From Microcebus murinus (taxonomy: Eukaryota; Chordata; Mammalia; Primates; Cheirogaleidae), in contig NC_134108.1 of NCBI RefSeq assembly GCF_040939455.1, positions 2,571,501 to 2,635,500 on the forward strand: DNA of 64,000 nucleotides, given 5' to 3'. The position numbers and the translations under genes were made by a program. This document shows positions 1-11,553 of this stretch, piece after piece (within the stretch, counting starts at the first letter, position 1; each line of letters starts with the position of its first letter). Below the pieces are notes generated by a model, which was not told where the DNA came from, searched no databases, and saw nothing but the letters and a program-made list of their open reading frames with translations.

Positions 1-2150
1 GGGTCCAGCTGTCACCAAGGGAACAGGGCAGTCTCCACTCAGCCCTCCCGGTCCCCCACACGGATCTCTGTGCAACAGGGAGAGGCCAGTGCCGGGTCCT
101 GCCTGCCGCCCGCGACAGGTCACTCAGCCGGGGCCTCCACCCAGCTCCACCTCCCCCGTGGCCTGGGCTCCCCCAGGCTTGGAGCTGCGTCCAGTCCCCT
201 GCACGGCAGGTGTCTTCCCTACAGCAGCGGGAGGGAGAATGACAGGATCCTATGATGCTGGGATGGCGGGAGACCCAGCAGGCTGCCATGGCAATGCAGC
301 CAGGAAGGCCCTGCTCCCGGGACTCCAGTCGTGGGCACCCGAGCCCTCCAAGCAGCACTGCACGGCGGCCCTTCCTGCGCCGGCCCAGCGCTTTGCCTCC
401 TGGCCCGATGCTCACGACAGCTGCTCTGTGCTACTGGGGAGAAAGCCGGGCTGTGGGTCGCACACAGCCCCTGCCCCTCTGCCTGGGGCGGCGCGGCCCT
501 GCTGAGCTTCTGCTTGGGACTCGGAGGCTGAGGTCACCACGCCTCCTCCCTCAGTCCTCACTCTGTCCCCGAGGTGGGTGCTCAGAGGGCTCTCATCGCG
601 GTGGAGGGAATTCCCCCCGAGGCGTCCCCTGAGCCGCCTGAGCTGAGGACCTGCTTCCTCTGCTCTGTCTTCACCCCCGGAAGGAGTGGCAGCTTTTCCT
701 CTTCCTTCCGCAAGTACAGTGGCTTCCAGACCTGGACTGTGACCTCCGGTAGGAAACGTATTTCACACTGTGATCAAGTGTGTGCGTGCGTGTATGCCCA
801 ACATTTAAGGAAACCTTCCTTCACTGTGTGGAATGCAAACTCTCCTCTTTTATAATATATAGAATAGATTGCATGATTCTGTCTCCTATTACATTAAAAG
901 AGTATCTAGTCATAGCTGCTGAATTGAATACATGAACCACCAATGGTTTTCAGACTTGGGGTTTGGAAAACACTGCTCTAATTAATATGCCTGGACCAGA
1001 GGGTGGGTTCACACGTCCCACCTCCTCCTGTCGTGCTCCCCCCCCCCAGGTCACGGCTAAGCAGGAGGGAGAGCTAGCTGCACCAGAGAAGGAGCCCGGC
1101 CTCACCGTTTCTAACACGCGTAATTTCAAAATCCGCGCCTCTGGGTTACAGACCCTTTCCGGGAATAAGTCTAGGCATGGCAAGAGACACCGTTCCTTTC
1201 TTTCCTGTTCAGTGAATGCAGAAGGTATTTAAATGGTCCTAGGGCCCCCTTTTGTAATTTCCTGACGTTTTGCATTGTTTTGTCAATGACCGAAAGATGA
1301 ATATTTTGCAAAGGCTACTCATATCCAGAAATCATATAACTCTTGTTTAAAAAAAAAAAAAACCTCCAGTTGTTTGTTGACATAGGTCTCATGGGCCAGC
1401 ATGGTATTCTAACAAGAAAAAAGAATTCAAAGGGTGAAAAAAGGAAATTAGGCTTGGGCCATTTCTGTTTACATGAAATTGTTTTGGGGGCCAGGTTATT
1501 GAACCAACTCTTATTTCTCCCAGTTCCATTAAAATGTTAGAGCCTTATCAAGTTTCAACATTAACTGAAACATTAAATGGTAAGCTCGAGATTTGAATAT
1601 TTGAAAATATCAAATAAAATTGAGTGCTGGAAGTAATTAGAGAAAGAAGAGTTTGGAGAGGCAAAATGAAAGTTATGGTTTCACTTTCACTGAGCACCTG
1701 TCATTAATTCTAAATTACGCCACAGTAAGTATGATCGCAGTCCTAGACTCATAAACAGAGGTCGTAGATATAATTTAAAAGTAAGTATAAATGACTGCGA
1801 AATCCTGCCTCCTAGTTGCCTTTTGAGAGCACATGGTGACTAAGAGGGGTGCATCACCACCCCCTGAAAAATTCTGTGCCGGGGCCTGGGAGGGGGACGC
1901 CACTGAGGGCTGGATGGGGTGTCTGGCTACTTAGCAGGCGCGCCTAACTTGATAAGACAGTGAGTTGTTTAGAGGTTTTTACCCAGTGACTCACTCTGTG
2001 CACTTAATTAAGAAATAGGTGACGACGTTCCACGTAAAGAAAGTCTCAGCCATGCAGTGCTGACTTCCGCTCCCACGCGGTGCGCACAACTGGGGCCGTG
2101 AGGTCAGGAAAGGGTCAGAGCAGGTGTATACCTTTCCCAGATAAAAAAAA
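1..2150. other. single-copy sequence, no gene recognised
   Basis: The first ~640 bases are GC-rich with few CpGs; the rest drifts to AT-rich. Several short frames are open here but none resembles a known protein or shows a convincing exon with both splice sites. Homopolymer runs occur near 1040 (C) and 1350 (A). I see no interspersed repeat I can name. Confidence 0.5.
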
Positions 2151-2159
2151 ATCCTTCTC

Positions 2160-2500
2160 GGCCAGGCGCGGTGGCTCACGCCTGTAATCCTAGCACTCTG
2201 GGAGGCTGAGGTGGGCGGATTGCTCGAGGTCAGGAGTTCGAAACCAGCCTGAGCAAGAGCGAGACCCTGTCTCTACTATAAATAAAAAGAAATTAATTGG
2301 CCAACTAATATATATAGAAAAAATTAGCTGGGCGTGGTGGCGCATGCCTGTAGTCCCAGCTACTCGGGAGGCTGAGGCAGGAGGATTGCTTGAGCCCAGG
2401 AGTTTGAGGTTGCTGTGAGCTAGGCTGACACCATGGCACTCACTCTAGCCTGGGCAACAAAGTGAGACCCTGTCTCAAAAAAAAAAAACCGAACAAAAAC
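2160..2500 (+). mobile_element. Alu SINE, strepsirrhine type, full-length dimer
   Basis: A 7SL-derived, non-autonomous retroposon mobilised by L1 machinery. It opens with the Alu head and RNA polymerase III promoter region, has both arms, and ends in an A-rich tail. The left arm carries 'gagcaagagcgagac' and the linker has the 'aattaattggcc' extension, both typical of lemur Alus. The 9-bp target duplication 'atccttctc' is at 2151-2159 and 2501-2509, so both ends are exact. Confidence 0.97.
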
Positions 2501-2509
2501 ATCCTTCTC

Positions 2510-3621
2510 CACTTTACAGGGACAGGCGTGCAGCGTGTATGTATTTTCAACATGCCGACTACTTTTCTTTCGGAGCATGAAACAGAGTCTTCATAAGTAG
2601 CACGCACGGTGTTGGGGCCTCTGGCCGCCGTGTGGCCCTGCCCGGCCCCCGCTGCTGAGCCCGGCCCCGTTCCCTGGGGCTGACTGTAGAGCACAGCGGA
2701 CTGATGTCGTCTGCAAACCGGGGGTACAGGAAATCTAAAACTCATCAGAGCTCTAAATGATTCCATCTAAAAACGATCTCCAGGATTGCTTCTGGTATCC
2801 TTTATGCCCCCCACGCTGCAGCCTTCACACAGCAGCTGGCCGTCCGGGCAGCATTCTGAAGTGAAGCACGTCCAAATTTCTCTACCTAATAACCCCACTG
2901 ACATTGCAAAATAGGTGTTATCTATCCACCTCTTTTGTGCACAGAAAACTGAGGCGCAGCATGGAGAAGCTCTGGCTGAGCCTGGACCGAGCTCCGGGCC
3001 TGGCGGCGTGGCCACCGTCTCTGACCTCAGGGAGGACCAGGGGTCATTTCCAGCTGCAGAGGAGAAAACAGGTTTCTGAACCCGTCCAGCAATGCTCACA
3101 CTGCAGCAACCGTGGCGTTGACTTGAAGGATCCAACTGGTTGGTATGTTAAAACATGTAGTATCTTTTTTTTTTCTTTCCTTGCCTTTTCTTTTAAAATT
3201 TTGTCTTCAAGGATCAGAGTTAGTATTCTTAGGATTTCAAAATCTCCCAGAGAAATCTATCTCAATGTTTAGTAAACTTTCTGGGTAGAGTTCCTTCAGT
3301 TTGGAAGGGTTATGTACATTGTTAGAACGATTTCCTCCAGAGATGCATTCACTCTCTCTTTGTTTTCAAAACAGAGTTTATGCAATGTAGAATTTTTCTT
3401 GTTACAATTTAGCATTACAAACTTTTGTATTGTCGGTAACCCACGGCACGATGAATCAGAAGGCGTCCACAGCCACTCACTGGTATAATTACCATAACCC
3501 TTACTGACTAATAATAAGATTCTATCAAGAAATATACATGATTGTGAGAATTCACAAAACACAACACTTATTTCAAATTGCAAAACGTGGTCCTGTGCTT
3601 GCCTCATTTTTTCCCCTGTCC
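2510..3621. other. single-copy sequence with a possible MIR remnant
   Basis: No gene is recognised. Around 2900-3010, 'aaaactgaggcgcagcatgg' resembles the core of a MIR in + orientation, but the match is short and decayed. The remainder is moderately AT-rich with no structure I can name. Confidence 0.35.
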
Positions 3622-3780
3622 TTTCTTTTTTCCCTCCCTCTCTCCCTCCCTCCCTCCCTCCCTCCCTCCCTTCCCTCCCTCCCTCCCTCCCTCCCTCCTT
3701 CCCTCCTTCCCTCCTTCCCTCCTTCCTTCCTTCCTTCCTTCCTTCCTTCCTTCCTTCCTTCCTTCCCTCTCTCCCCTCTT
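3622..3780. repeat. CCCT/CTTC polypyrimidine microsatellite
   Basis: About 160 bases of almost pure pyrimidine on the + strand. It begins as (CCCT)n, passes through CCTTCCCT mixtures, and becomes a nearly pure (CTTC)n run before ending in CTCCCCTCTT. Open frames across it on both strands (Pro/Ser/Leu one way, Glu/Gly/Arg/Lys the other) follow only from the repeat. Confidence 0.97.
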
Positions 3781-3781
3781 T

Positions 3782-5103
3782 TCTTCTTTTCTCACTTAAC
3801 ATTTAATCTGTCGTTCCCTGCCCCCATCCCTGAGGTTGAACATGACCGTCTATTTTGAAATGGCAGCAACATTTCTCTGTCGTCTTTTCTGCTGTGTCTA
3901 GTTACAAACCCACGACATGCACCTTCCTGCCTACTCCTCCTCCACCCCATGCTCACAGCTCAGGGGAGGCGCCGTCTCAGTGGCGTGGCCTCCTCTGGCC
4001 CCGAGATTGGGGACTGAGACACACAGGAGGAACTGCCGTGAAAACAGTGAGCTGCTGGCCAGGGAGCTGGTGCAGTGGCCAGTGGAGGATTTGACTGAGA
4101 AATAAAAAAAAAAAATAAACAGCTTTATTTACAAACACTCCTCTAAAATGAACACGTTAAAGGCTCAGAAAATTATTGAGAGAATGTTGGATGTGACAAA
4201 GGAAACTGACAGGAGCACCGTCTTTCTCTGGGCGAAGGCGGCTTTCCCTGGGTGTGAGGAGGGCTGAGGCAACACCGCCTTCTCCTCGCTGCCCTGCCGT
4301 CCACCCCACACCAGGAAATTAAAATAGCACCTGCCTGAAGGGGAGCTAAGAAGAAATTCCAATAATGAGTCATCAGCTTTTGATCTAGAATACAAAGAAC
4401 CGTAGTTAAAGGCGGGGTGTGATAATCCTCCAGGAGGAAGATTAAGGTAGACAAACAGAGAATTGCTTAGGAACAAATGACGCGGCCCACTCGCGGGCCC
4501 TCCCCCACTCCCAGCTCTCTCCGGCCAGCGCCCTCCCTGGACCTCAGGGCCAGCGCCGTCCTGGGCAGCACAGAGTGACCTCAGCCGAATGGCTCCTCCT
4601 GTTGGGGACACTGTCCCACCTGCCGTGGTCCGAGCGAGAAATCAGTCTTGCAGGTGAAAAGTGGGGTATGGGCTTTGATGGTTTGAGAGAAATCCCTTTC
4701 AAAGCCTCGGTTCAGTTTCCTGGTCAACCTCTCTCCAGGCAGGGAACCCGGCTGGCTCAGAGCTGGGAGCTTGGCCTGCGCTGCCATGGAAACCACCGCG
4801 GAATTTGTCCCTGGGCTCCGAATCTGCCTCCAGTGCTGAAAAGAGGAGAAAGTGGTGGAGTGGAGCTGAGGCGCTCCGTGAGGGCAGCTTTTAAGACTCG
4901 CAAACCTGTTTATGCGTGTTACACGAAACACAATTTTAAAAGATAATACTGTTTCAGAAACTAAGCTTCTGAACCTTTCTAAAATTTGCAAATACACATT
5001 CAGATCGGATGAATATGTTTCCTTCAAAAGAGTTAGCTGCAGAAGAGAGGGAGTATTTGGTATCCAGTCACATAGAAAAATAGCATACTCGTAATGTTCT
5101 CAA
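3782..5103. other. single-copy sequence, no gene recognised
   Basis: Mixed composition with an A-rich run at 4105-4120. I see no recognisable coding exon, RNA gene or repeat. Frames of about 148 codons at 4165-4611 and 4581-5027 (both minus) have no recognisable domain. Confidence 0.45.
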
Positions 5104-5116
5104 CAGCCATCTCTTC

Positions 5117-5724
5117 TAATGAACAGAAACTTCTCCAAAGAAGACAGAATCATGGCCTGCAAACATATAAAAAAAAATGCTCAACATCTCTAATCATCAG
5201 AGAATTACAAATCAAAACCATAATGAGATACCATCTAACCCCAGTGAGAATGGCTTGTATCAAGAAATCCCAAAACAACAAATGCTGGTGAGGGTGCGGG
5301 ACAGGAGCACTCCTACACTGCTGGTGGGACTGCAAATCAGTGCAACCTCTGTGGAAGAGAATTTGGAGATACCTCAAACAGCTAGAAATAGAAAATACCA
5401 TTCGACCCAGCAATAGCATTGTTGGGCATCTGCCCAAAAGAGCATAAGACGTTCTATTATAAAGACATCTGCACCCGAATGTTTATAGCAGCACAATTCA
5501 CTATTGCAAGATCATGGAAACAACCCAAGTGCCCGTCAATTCATGAGTGGATAATTAAAATTTGGTATACGCTCACAATGGAATATTACTCAATTCTAAG
5601 AAATGACAGTGAGCTAGCACCGTTTATGCTATCCTGGATTAAACTTAAGCCAGTTATCCAAAGTGAGGCAGCACAAGATCAAGAAAATGGGCTCCACACC
5701 TACTCACTATCAAATTGGTACTGA
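5117..5724 (+). pseudogene. L1 ORF2 C-terminal remnant (broken)
   Basis: Translation matches the end of an L1 ORF2 protein: a '[11 protein letters not shown]' segment near 5220, then 'CTRMFIAAQFTIA' and 'MEYYSILRNDSE' near 5580, with a stop at 5724 where ORF2 normally ends. The frame is interrupted by a stop near 5290 and a frame change near 5420. Endonuclease and reverse transcriptase domains are absent because of 5' truncation. It cannot encode a working protein. Confidence 0.85.
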
Positions 5725-6101
5725 CTGGTTAAAACTATGATGCTCAAATGGTGGTATTGTTCACCAGGGATTGGGGGGGCGAGATACACATCTTACGGTT
5801 GTGGTGAGCATTGTGGAGGGGGGAAGAGAATATCTCTAACCCTTCTTAGGGAGAGGCAAAGATATACAATGTGACCAAAAGATCAAAAAAAGAAAAAACA
5901 CTTTTATCGGGGGTGGGCAGATGGGAAGGGGAGGTGGGGAAGGGTGTATACTTACATAATGGGTGCGGTGCGCACCACCTGGGGGCTGGACACGCTTGAT
6001 GTTTTGGCTCGGCAGGGGGTGGGGGTAGAATGGAAGGGGCAATATATGTAACCCTAACAATATTTTGTACCCCCATAATATGATAAAATAAAAAAAAAAA
6101 C
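5117..6101 (+). mobile_element. L1 LINE, 5'-truncated, strepsirrhine-type 3' end
   Basis: The last ~1 kb of an L1: the end of ORF2, a G-rich 3' UTR (about 5725-6070) and an A tail. It is flanked by a perfect 13-bp target duplication 'cagccatctcttc' at 5104-5116 and 6102-6114, so it is a complete, 5'-truncated target-primed insertion. The 3' UTR ending 'tttgtacccccataatatg' is shared with two fragments elsewhere in the window (17.5 and 27.3 kb). The intact flanks suggest a fairly young insertion, but ORF2 is broken. Confidence 0.95.
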
Positions 6102-6114
6102 CAGCCATCTCTTC

Positions 6115-8399
6115 ACCAAGAATGTTCTCCTAGAACTCATACAGTTAGTGTGAGAATTTGAAAGCCAGTTAATGGTGGCAAAACAGAAGTGCTGAAAAGT
6201 TGAAAAGGCATTTTCTGAGCTTGCACAGCATAAAATGAAATTGCCGTCACCCAAGTAACCTTGACTCTGAGGGTCTCGAGGAGCATCTGGGGGGAAGGCT
6301 CCCCCACCCCAGCTTCTCGGGGCTCCCGGTGCGGGGCTGCCCCCTCCCTGTGCCATGGGGAGCCACCGCTGCACCTGCACCGCGTGGCCAGGCAGACACA
6401 GTGTTGGGAGCTGTCCCAAACACAGGAGAGTTAAAGTGCGGTTGCTGCCCGGAACGCTGGGGTCCTTGAGACACAGCACCTGGCGCCTTAACTCAGAGCT
6501 CTGACATTCTAGGCCTTTCTTCCAGCTCACGGAGGGTGCTGGAGATAGCAGTAGCAGTTACGGAAGGTCCCTGAAGTAATCCTGTGCACACAGCCCTCGT
6601 AGCTTATAGCCCCCCCCAGGCCCTGCACACTCCTTTCCCAGAATTGTTAATTACGCTTGGGTGCTCTTCTCCTTGAACTGTCTGAGTGATCATAGTTGAG
6701 TATTTGTAGCTTTTTTGATATCAGAAGAAAGTTGAGTTGTAGATTAGAAAACTTCTTAAGCAAGGAAAGGGGCTATCAAAGTGACGCATGGTTGAGAAAA
6801 AACAAGAACTGTTTTGCTTTCTGGTTTAATGAAGACATGTACCACCTGTTCCTTTGCATGTCGCTTCTCCTTTGTTCTTACCTGTATAAATACAGCAACT
6901 GAAATAAACAAAGCACGGCAGTCAGCAAGGACTCCGTCCTCCCGCCCCCATCTTTTTGTTGTCTCTTCATTTCTCAGCCTCGCCCCCAACTCCAGGTGCC
7001 GCACGTCGCTGGCTGGCTCCGGCAACACAGTCCAGTGGGAGCCTCGCTGGGAGTGAGGGGACGGCAGACGCAGGAGACAAACCTCCAGGCCCATGAGCAG
7101 GGGGACGACAAGCTCTGTCGCCGGCTCTGAACTTGGCGTGGCGAAGTGGCTTGCCCAGTGTGGGCCTGGGGTGGGCGTGGGGGTCGGGGCGTGGACCGGA
7201 GATGGGGCGAGGAGGCTGCGAGCCAGGCAGTGAGAGGAAACAGCTCTCTCCCCGGGCTTCTGCCGGGACCGGAGCCCGCCACCATGGGACGCAAGCCGGC
7301 ACCTCCAGGCCCTTCACTCCGTGGCCCAGGCTGTCTAACGAGCTTGCGCTTCCTTGGCCTGAGTGCACGGTCTGCTTGGGGTCCAGGCTGTGCCCACTGT
7401 GACCCAGGGCGTGGCCAGGGCGCCTGCGTGCCTCTCATGAGCTCAGGGCGGTGGGACGCGGGGGACGTAGTGAGGCTGTGTGGTCTAGACCCGCCACGCC
7501 TCTCTAGAGCAGGGTCTCCTCTGGCCACAGCGGCGGCATGTCCAGGTTGTTTACAGCGCGCTTCTCACAGTGCGGGGCGCTGTTGCTGGAGCGTCTCCCA
7601 GACGGGTGAGACCCTTTGTTAACTTTTCAGGAATTTCCTGAGCTGCTTAACCACACATGGAAGCAGAATAGGTGACAGCCAGGCCAGCAGGCTGGGGGCT
7701 GGAGGAGAGTGACAGCTGGCACCCAGCCGATAGGGAACTGTTCACACTGCTGTGAGTGGAATTACACAGGAGCAAATCACGTGTAAACCAGCTTGTTAGG
7801 CTGTAACACGCAGCGGGCAGAGGAATAGAGGCGTGCAGGGAGAGGACTGGGGTGGGGCGAAGGCTGCAAGTCTAAAAAGGTGCGAGTCCTCCCAGGCCGG
7901 GCTGTCCGAGCCAAGCTGGAAGGAGGAGATGGGCAGACTGTGCAGGAATCCTGCAGGGGCATCACCCACAGGCAGTGGGGCAGGAACCCTGGGCCTGAGC
8001 TACGGGGACAGGTGAGCAGGGATGGCTCAGACAGGTCAGAGAGTGGGGCGAGGTGGCCGCAGGTCAGAGGGGTGCCACATGGGAAGACACAGAGAATTTC
8101 TGGGGAAACCCACCTCCGGACTGCGACTAGGAAGTACAAGAGCTGTGCTGTGGCCTGCGGCCTCAGACCCAAGGTGAGTTTGTTTTGTCCTCACCCCAGT
8201 GCTCTGGAAGTCAGCAAGGGGAGCAGTGGGGCTGTGGCCAGAACCAGCTCTCTTAGTCCTCCCAGAAGTGCTCCATCCAGAAGGCGGAGCACCTGTGGGC
8301 ACCTGGGAGCACCTGTGGGTCGGCAGCTTTGACCTGAAGGAAGATGGTCATAGGAACCCTAGACGAAGTCCCTCATGACCAGGAGAAGACCTATAACAT
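6115..8399. other. single-copy, GC-rich sequence (7.0-8.3 kb)
   Basis: From about 6950 to 8340 the sequence is GC-rich with scattered CpGs, and many overlapping frames are open on both strands for that reason. The longest (184 codons, 6974-7528 minus) shows no recognisable domain. A donor-like 'aaggtgagt' occurs at 8171-8179, without a convincing paired acceptor. No repeat is recognised. Confidence 0.4.
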
Positions 8400-8409
8400 A
8401 GGGGGAGAG

Positions 8410-8575
8410 TACACGCATGCACAGAAACATAAACACGTATACAAACTTGCACACACACGCATATGTATGTGCACACACAAATGCATGCACATGCAAACAT
8501 GCACAAACACGCAGAAGTACACACAAACATGTACGCAAGTGCACAAACTGCATGCACACACAAGCATATGCACAG
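8410..8575. repeat. degenerate CA-rich low-complexity tract
   Basis: A decayed alternating purine/pyrimidine tract built from ACACAY-like words ('acacacgc', 'atgcacac', 'acaaacatg') on the + strand. It looks like an old dinucleotide or hexanucleotide array broken by point changes. Cys/Val-rich frames on the minus strand are artefacts of it. Confidence 0.8.
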
Positions 8576-8734
8576 ACGAGTTCAATGATGCAGATGGGGC
8601 TGAACTGTAAAATTACATAGTATCCAGAGATGGTCCACACAACTGGTAACCAATAGTTTCTGCTGTCTGGGAAAAGTGCAAGTGTTGGAAGGTGGGGCGC
8701 GGGAAAAGAAACTGTTGTGTTACCCTCGTTGACA

Positions 8735-9253
8735 TGAAAGAACATCCCAACCACAGGAAGATGCCGCTTCCCATTCACTAGATGGCTGTAATAAAAAGAC
8801 AGACAATAACGAGTGCCGACGAGGATGTGGAGAGACTGGAGCCCTGACACGTTGCTGGCGGGGATGTAAAGTGGTGCAGCTGCTTTCGGAAACAACTTTG
8901 AAGTTCCTTAAAAAGTTAGGCATAAGGTTATCATGTGACCTAGAAATTCCACTTCTAAGTATATACCCAAGATAATTAAAAATATATGTTGATCCAAAGA
9001 GTTGTACGTGATTTTTATAGCAGCATTATTCATAACAGTCAAACAGTGAAAACAACCTAAGATGATCAGATAATGAAAATGTGGTCTATCCACACAATGG
9101 AATATTATTCAGCCGTAAAAAGTTATGGCTGCTTATATACATGCTGTGACATGATGAACCTTAAACGTTATGCTGCGTGAAAGAAGCCAGGTGCAAAAGA
9201 CCACATGTTGCGTGAGCCTGTTTACATGAAATACACAGGATAAGAAGATCCAC
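8735..9253 (+). mobile_element. old L1 (L1M/L1ME type), ORF2 end, 5' part
   Basis: Matches the end of L1 ORF2: 'gaggatgtggagagactgg', 'agcagcattattcataa' and 'acaatggaatattattcag' appear in the expected order. Many substitutions and several frameshifts mark it as ancient. It resumes at 9661 beyond an inserted LTR, so the two parts are one insertion. Confidence 0.9.
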
Positions 9254-9660
9254 TGTATGAGTCTGCTAGAGCTGCTGTAGCAAAGCACCGCAGCCTGGGC
9301 GGCTTAAACTACAGCAGTGTACTTTCTCACAGCTCTGGAGGCCGGAGTCCAAGATCAAGTCACGGGCAGGGTTGGCTTGTCCTGAGGCCTGTCTCCGTGG
9401 CTTGCAGACGGCCGCCGTCTGGCTGTGTCCTCACACGGCCGGCCCTCTGTGTGCGTACGCGTCCTGGGTGTCTCTGTGTGTCCTCATCTTCTCTTCTTAT
9501 AAGGACACCAGGCAGATTGGATTAGGGCCACTCTTACAGTCTCTTTTTAACTTAGCCATCTCTTTAAAGGTGTTTATCTCCAAATACAGTCACATTCTGA
9601 GATATGGGGGCTTGGGGCTTCAAATTATGAATATTGGGGGGCACAATTTAGCCCCTAACA
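9254..9660 (-). mobile_element. MLT1-type (ERVL-MaLR) solitary LTR inserted in L1
   Basis: In + orientation the block starts TGT and ends ACA, and follows the reverse complement of an MLT1 LTR: 'gggcggcttaaactacagc', 'ttataaggacacca', 'ctccaaatacagtcacattc', and a terminal segment near 9638. It lies exactly between the two halves of the L1, so it inserted later. Flanking pentamers tccac/cctac may be a decayed 5-bp target duplication. It is non-coding. Confidence 0.9.
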
Positions 9661-9890
9661 CCTACAGTGCCAGAAAGGAGATCGGTGGTTGCCAGGGGCT
9701 GGGGGAGGGGGCAGTGGGGGGTGTCTGCTAATGGGCACTGGGTTTCCTTTTGGGGTGATGAAAATGTTCTGAAATTTATTGTGGTGACGATTGCACAACC
9801 TTGAGAAAATACTAAAAACCACTGAATTGTGTATGCATTAAAACGGTGAAATTTATGGCATGTGAATCATGTTATCTCAATTTTTTAAAT
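9661..9890 (+). mobile_element. old L1 (L1ME type), 3' UTR part
   Basis: Continues the L1 interrupted at 9253. It holds the L1ME 3' end words 'tggttgccaggggctgggg', 'ggggtgatgaaaatgttctg', 'ctaaaaaccactgaattgt' and 'ggtgaaatttatggcatgtg', ending near the AT-rich terminus. No A tail remains. Confidence 0.9.
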
Positions 9891-10934
9891 GGAATATCTT
9901 GCTAAGCTCAAGAAGACATCAGTATAGGTTCCAGTGGGAGAAAGACAAGGAGAAACAAGTATAAAACCGCGCAGAAAAATGCTTTCCTGTTGTGTTTGGC
10001 TCTCCTGCTCATAACTCCCAGCGGGATGCCTCGGCTGCTGTTCCAGGTGCCTTTGCCGACCCCCCCCCCCCAGGATGTCCTCCCCGACCCAGCACCTCCC
10101 GGCCCCATTGCCAGTCCCGGCTGCTGGGATCCAGAGCGCTGCTGGGGAAGGAGTGCCAAGGAACAGAGCAAGGGCCGCCGGAAGGAGCGCAGGCGGCTGA
10201 GCTAGAAGAGGCAGAGACCTGGCGGCCCGGAGCCCGGCGCTGGCCGCGTGGGGCCCTCTCTGTGTTGAGGAGTGGGGTGCTGCTGTGCCCGGAAAGACAG
10301 TCTCCTTCCGGCGGTGCTGGTACGGCCTTTGGGCTGTGCTGCCCGGCTGGAGAACCTTTCTCTTCTGTAGGAGCAATTACCCCTGTTCTTGTCTTGGGGA
10401 GCACGGGAGAGCGTGGCCAGCCTGCGGCTCCCTTGCTCTGTGACGCAGCAGGGAGGTCCTGCTGTTCCACGGCACCCTGCCCTGGGAAAGGGGTGTTGTG
10501 TGGTTCTCCGAATCGCTTCTGCAATCGGCTTGTCCTTCCTCTGGGAGCGTGCACACACACGGGCAAACCGGGCACCCGCTTCACCCAGCCCCAGGCGTAG
10601 GGAGCCCCATTCTCCTAAATGCATGGACAAACAGTGCAACTGCCTTACTCTGTAAAAGTCATCCCTATCCAACATTCGACTCACATCTTGTGTGTGATCG
10701 TGCGACTTAGAGTGTCGTGACTCTTGAAAGATCGCCCAGAAAGGCTGACCTTCCGAAGCTCCACCCCGCACCCTCCGTGCCGATGAAGACAGAAAGCAAT
10801 GACACGGACCTCCCGGGAGAGCTGGTGTCTGCTTGTCAGCGTTAACAAATGGCATTTATGGTGTCTTTGATGGGTCTCTACTTGATATGTTCAGTTCGTG
10901 TCTGACAGCACAGCCATTATTATTTGCCTGAAGC
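9891..10934. other. GC-rich single-copy sequence, no gene recognised
   Basis: A GC-rich stretch with a C run at 10061-10072. Frames of 191-217 codons are open here (10009-10584 and 10202-10855 minus; 9992-10600 plus), overlapping each other on opposite strands. This is what GC-rich DNA gives by chance. I recognise no domain, splice structure or repeat. Confidence 0.4.
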
Positions 10935-11553
10935 ATAATATTCATACTGAATATTATATATAATAATACAATATTTATACTGGATATTATATATAATAAT
11001 ACAATATTTATACTGGATATTATCATATTATATATAATAATACAATGTTCATACTGAATATTATATATAATAATACAATATTCACACTGAATATTATCTA
11101 TAATATAATATTTATACTGAATATTATCTATAATACAATATTCATACTGAATATTATCTATAATATAATATTTATATTGAATATTATCTATAATACAATA
11201 TTTACACTGAATATTATCTATGATATAATATTTATACTGAATATTATCTATAATACATATAATATTATATTATCTATAAATATTATCTCTATATATTATC
11301 TATATATTATCTATCTATATTATCTATATATATTATCTATAATACATATAATATTATATTATCTATAATACAATGTTTATACTGAATATTATATATAATA
11401 ATACAATATTTATACTGAATATTATATATAATAAATGCAATATTCACACTGCATATCGCGCATCATAAGTACACTGGTCATACCAAACATTATACGTCGT
11501 AAGTATAATATTCATACGAAATATCATATATAATAAATATAATATTTATACTA
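10935..11553. repeat. AT-rich minisatellite, ~30-33 bp unit
   Basis: About 19 diverged copies of a 30-33 bp unit centred on 'ttatactgaatattatctat'. Units alternate between 'ataataatacaata' and 'ataatataata' endings. The first four copies are ~33-41 bp, the middle copies 30 bp, and a stretch at 11260-11350 collapses to pure TATCTATA words. It is almost all A/T and rich in self-complementary TATA segments. The Ile/Asn/Tyr frame at 11045-11368 is an artefact. Confidence 0.93.

Noticed and set aside
2160..2500. RNA polymerase III (7SL-like) gene
   Set aside because: The 7SL similarity and internal promoter belong to an Alu retroposon with target duplications, not a functional 7SL or tRNA gene. 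The same applies to the other Alus.
3296..3802. 168-codon minus frame rich in Glu/Gly/Arg/Lys
   Set aside because: About half of it is the CCCT/CTTC microsatellite read in antisense, and the rest has no domain.
8165..8185. splice donor 'aaggtgagt'
   Set aside because: A good donor word, but no convincing upstream acceptor or promoter pairs with it; expected by chance at this frequency.
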